Shown here one piece after another: positions 5,855 to 5,868 of a stretch of DNA of 5,868 nt. The DNA is from Campylobacterales bacterium. GTDB lineage: Bacteria > Campylobacterota > Campylobacteria > Campylobacterales > Sulfurovaceae. Each line of letters opens with the position of its first letter. Positions within the stretch are counted from its first letter, which is position 1. Where the stretch lies: the NCBI GenBank assembly GCA_016937075.1, contig JAFGWQ010000084.1:1-5868 (forward strand), in the 5' to 3' direction. Both the position numbers and the translations under genes were made by a program. The notes under the pieces are model-generated. The model did not search any database. It saw only the letters and a program-made list of their open reading frames with translations, and had not been told where the DNA came from.

Positions 5855-5868
5855 TCTGATTGATGAGC

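Overview
The window is AT-rich bacterial chromosome. Its gene content (an alternative-pathway polyamine dehydrogenase, a short DedA protein, RodA, PgeF, an M42-like peptidase and an NTF2-like protein) and its T-rich promoters with TATAAT-like -10 boxes but no clear -35 suggest the Campylobacterota (former Epsilonproteobacteria), probably a free-living sulfur-oxidising type such as Sulfurimonas or Sulfurovum. That placement is inferred from gene families, not from a search. No mobile element, CRISPR array or phage gene is visible. This is ordinary housekeeping territory.

Layout: positions 2-154 hold the C-terminus of a class I/II PLP aminotransferase (+). It converges on a divergent DedA membrane protein (193-753, -, TTG start). 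About 136 bp further on, and divergently, lies a carboxynorspermidine/carboxyspermidine dehydrogenase (890-2101, +), which ends at a perfect 10-bp hairpin facing the convergent gene pgeF (2180-2947, -). pgeF, for peptidoglycan fidelity, and rodA (3003-4130, +), the SEDS peptidoglycan polymerase, diverge from a 55-bp spacer holding overlapping promoters. A tRNA with anticodon CAT (4139-4215) follows rodA by 8 bp and seems to have its own promoter inside the 3' end of rodA. An M42-like metallopeptidase (4293-5342, +) then runs tail to tail, with a 1-bp gap, into an NTF2/SnoaL-like small protein (5344-5832, -).

The main anomaly is in rodA. An in-frame TGA at 3972-3974 replaces what should be a glycine codon (GGA) in the conserved region just before the last conserved loop. 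The frame then continues for 51 perfectly RodA-like codons to TAA at 4128-4130. One G-to-T change would explain it: a real nonsense mutation, a sequence error, or, much less likely, recoding. The second unusual point is the DedA protein, which lacks the acidic residues and arginines normally conserved in the family. I found no convincing new multi-gene system.
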